From NCBI GenBank assembly GCA_019420325.1, contig JAHZHK010000068.1:1-5881 (forward strand): DNA of 5,881 nucleotides. The letters run 5' to 3'. Both the position numbers and the translations under genes were made by a program. Shown here piece after piece: positions 4,147 through 5,881 of the stretch (position 1 is the first letter of the stretch; each line of letters starts with the position of its first letter). The notes under the pieces are model-generated. The model had not been told where the DNA came from. It saw nothing but the letters and a program-made list of their open reading frames with translations, and did not search any database. The DNA comes from Coriobacteriaceae bacterium (GTDB lineage: Bacteria; Actinomycetota; Coriobacteriia; Coriobacteriales; UMGS124).

Positions 4147-5881
4147 TTATTCCGTTCCGCTGCCCGTGTCATCGTAGGACACGTCGCCATAGACATAGAG
4201 CGTGATGGTCGTGTCGGCATCCACCGTGGTGTTCGCGGGGCTCATAGAGTATACCTGACCCACCAGGTCGGCCGAGGGAGCGGGGTCGCCGGTGACTACG
4301 CTGTAGTTCAGGCCAAGCGAGGTGAGCGTGTCCTCAACATAGCCAAGGTCGCCGGTGTAGGAGCCAATGGTGACGCTCGGCGTGGGCGGCGTGTAGGTGC
4401 CGTAGTAGTACAGGTTGACCGTGGAGCCCTTGGCCACCGAGGTGTTGTAGGGGTCGGTGCCGGCGCACTTACCGCTCTGATCGGCATTTTCGGGAGTCTG
4501 CTCAATGAGATTGACCACAAGGCCGAGGCCCTCAAGAGTGCTCTTCACCGAGTTGTAGTCCTGGCCCACGTAGCTGTCGATCTGCACGGCGTTGGGGTCC
4601 TTGCCCTGACTGATGTAAAGTACAACGGTATCGCCCTGCTTGACTGTCGCACCCGCGCCCGGATCGGTCCAAATCACGAGGCCCTCGGCGAGGTCGTCGC
4701 TGTAGGTGCGCTGCTCCTCATAGGAAATCTTGGCTTCCTGGAGAACGGCCTCAACATCGGTGTAGTTCCAGCCGTAGTAGCTGTCAAGCGTGAAGGTCTG
4801 GCTGCCCTTGCTCAGGCCATACGTGACCGTGGAGCCCTTGGCAATCGACTTGTTGGCGGGACTGAAGGTCACAATCGTACCCTCGGCGTAGTCGTTGCTG
4901 TATGCGTCGAGGGTTGCGTCGTGGCTGAGCTTGAGGCCTGCGGCGCTGATCAGCGTATTGGCTTCCTCGGGGGTCTTGCCACGGATGTCGTCGAAGGTCA
5001 CAAGGTCGGTGCCGCCGCTGATGACAAGGTTGACGGCAGTTCCGGCGTCGACCTCGGTGCCTGCGGCAACGGACTGCGAGATGACCTTGCCCTTGGAGAC
5101 GGTGTTGGACATTTCCGTTGTGATGAGGCCGAGCTTGAGGCCGTTGCTCTCAAGCTTGTTCTTTGCCTTGGCTTGCGTGAGGTTCTGCACGTTGGGAACG
5201 CTCTTCTTCTCGACCTTGGTGCTGATGGTCGCATTGTCGCCGGGCGTGCCGGGAGTGTTGTTCGAGCAGCTGTTGAGGGCGGTAAAGGCAATGACAACGA
5301 GCACGATGAGAACGATGACAACGGCGGCAATAGCGATGCCGGTAGACTTGCTCGTGTTCTCGGCGCGCTCAAGACGCTTGTCCTCGCGCTGCATGGCGGC
5401 GCGGCGATCGTTGGGGGTAGCGGTGCGTTCCATACGTGCCGTGCGGGAGGGGCCCTGCTGCATCGCCGTCATGTTGGGGTTCGAGCGCATGACGTTGGTC
5501 TGGCTCGCCGTGGGAAGGGAGCGCGTCGCAGCCGGGCCGAAGCCGGGGATGTTGACCGGGTTGCCTTGGATGAACGAGTTGAGCGCATGGCGCAGCTCGT
5601 CGGCGGTCTGGAAACGCTGGGCGGGGTCCTTGCGCAGCAGGCACATGATGATGGCCTCGAGCGCAGGGTCGAGGTTGGGGTTGATGCTGCGCGGCGGCAC
5701 AGGCTGCTCGTTGACCTGCTTGAGCGCCACGCTCACGGCATCATCGCCCTCAAAGGGAAGACGGCCGGTGGCAGCCTCGTACATCACGACGCCTAACGAG
5801 TACAGGTCGCTTGTGGGGCCGAGGTCCTTGCCTTGGGCCTGCTCGGGGGAGACGTAGTGGGCGGTGCCGAGCACGGAGTTG
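4147..5881 (-). CDS. pknB: PASTA-domain Ser/Thr protein kinase, C-terminal part (5' end beyond window)
   Basis: Membrane kinase of the PknB/PrkC/StkP type, which phosphorylates proteins of cell-wall growth and division in response to wall fragments bound outside. Only the last 577 codons are present; the frame stays open to the window edge, so the GTG at 5874 is an internal Val codon, not a start. Numbering from it: activation segment GTAHYVSPEQ 3-12, subdomain IX SDLYSLG 22-28 with Asp23, and RKDPAQRF 81-88 with the subdomain XI Arg87. A charged linker rich in Arg and Thr (115-176), a likely autophosphorylation region, leads to one membrane helix (179-200). Five PASTA repeats follow outside: about 224-287, 290-357, 358-424, 427-493 and 499-563. 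The ATP-binding lobe and catalytic loop are not in the window. The gene symbol is by family; prkC is equally possible. Confidence 0.93.
   Translation of the reverse strand, partial: NSVLGTAHYVSPEQAQGKDLGPTSDLYSLGVVMYEAATGRLPFEGDDAVSVALKQVNEQPVPPRSINPNLDPALEAIIMCLLRKDPAQRFQTADELRHALNSFIQGNPVNIPGFGPAATRSLPTASQTNVMRSNPNMTAMQQGPSRTARMERTATPNDRRAAMQREDKRLERAENTSKSTGIAIAAVVIVLIVLVVIAFTALNSCSNNTPGTPGDNATISTKVEKKSVPNVQNLTQAKAKNKLESNGLKLGLITTEMSNTVSKGKVISQSVAAGTEVDAGTAVNLVISGGTDLVTFDDIRGKTPEEANTLISAAGLKLSHDATLDAYSNDYAEGTIVTFSPANKSIAKGSTVTYGLSKGSQTFTLDSYYGWNYTDVEAVLQEAKISYEEQRTYSDDLAEGLVIWTDPGAGATVKQGDTVVLYISQGKDPNAVQIDSYVGQDYNSVKSTLEGLGLVVNLIEQTPENADQSGKCAGTDPYNTSVAKGSTVNLYYYGTYTPPTPSVTIGSYTGDLGYVEDTLTSLGLNYSVVTGDPAPSADLVGQVYSMSPANTTVDADTTITLYVYGDVSYDDTGSGTE

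Noticed and set aside
4054..5796. 580-codon open frame on the plus strand opposite the kinase gene
   Set aside because: It is the mirror of a high-GC gene with strong codon bias; its composition is Gly, Val, Ala and Arg rich with no domain, and the opposite strand encodes a clear kinase with PASTA repeats.

Overview
The window looks like chromosomal DNA from a high-GC Gram-positive bacterium, most likely a gut member of the Coriobacteriia such as Collinsella. This is an inference from the 5S rRNA tail, the PASTA-type Ser/Thr kinase, Actinobacteria-like gene structure and GC content; no species-level marker is complete here. 

Layout. Bases 1-35 are the 3' end of a 5S rRNA, so the window opens at the tail of an rRNA operon. 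Bases 36-280 are very GC-rich and hold a run of strong hairpins, at least two of them good intrinsic terminators. Bases 280-634 show no convincing gene. A sigma-70-like promoter (635-664) then opens a plus-strand operon of four genes: a TrpP-family tryptophan transporter (740-1312), two ABC ATPases of the energy-coupling factor (ECF) type (1420-2260 and 2257-3102) and the ECF transmembrane coupling protein EcfT (3104-3871). Immediately downstream lies tRNA-Arg(CCT) (3900-3975) with its own extended -10 element and terminator. The last 1.8 kb is the minus-strand 3' part of a membrane Ser/Thr protein kinase with five extracellular PASTA repeats. It ends at a terminator that faces the tRNA terminator, and its start lies beyond base 5881.

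How the genes work together. TrpP would be the substrate-binding S-component, EcfT the scaffold and the two ATPases the motor: a complete dedicated ECF importer, by homology for tryptophan. The first ATPase gene is broken by one extra G in a run of seven (2067-2073). Removing that base restores a 279-residue protein whose stop codon overlaps the next start as ATGA. The ATPase pair is also asymmetric. The first has a canonical LSGGQ signature but Gln in place of the switch His; the second keeps the His but has a degenerate signature. In the head-to-tail dimer both defects fall in the same ATP site. This asymmetry, the frameshift, and the pairing of a TrpP protein with its own ECF module are the most interesting observations. 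I see no mobile element, CRISPR array or defence system.
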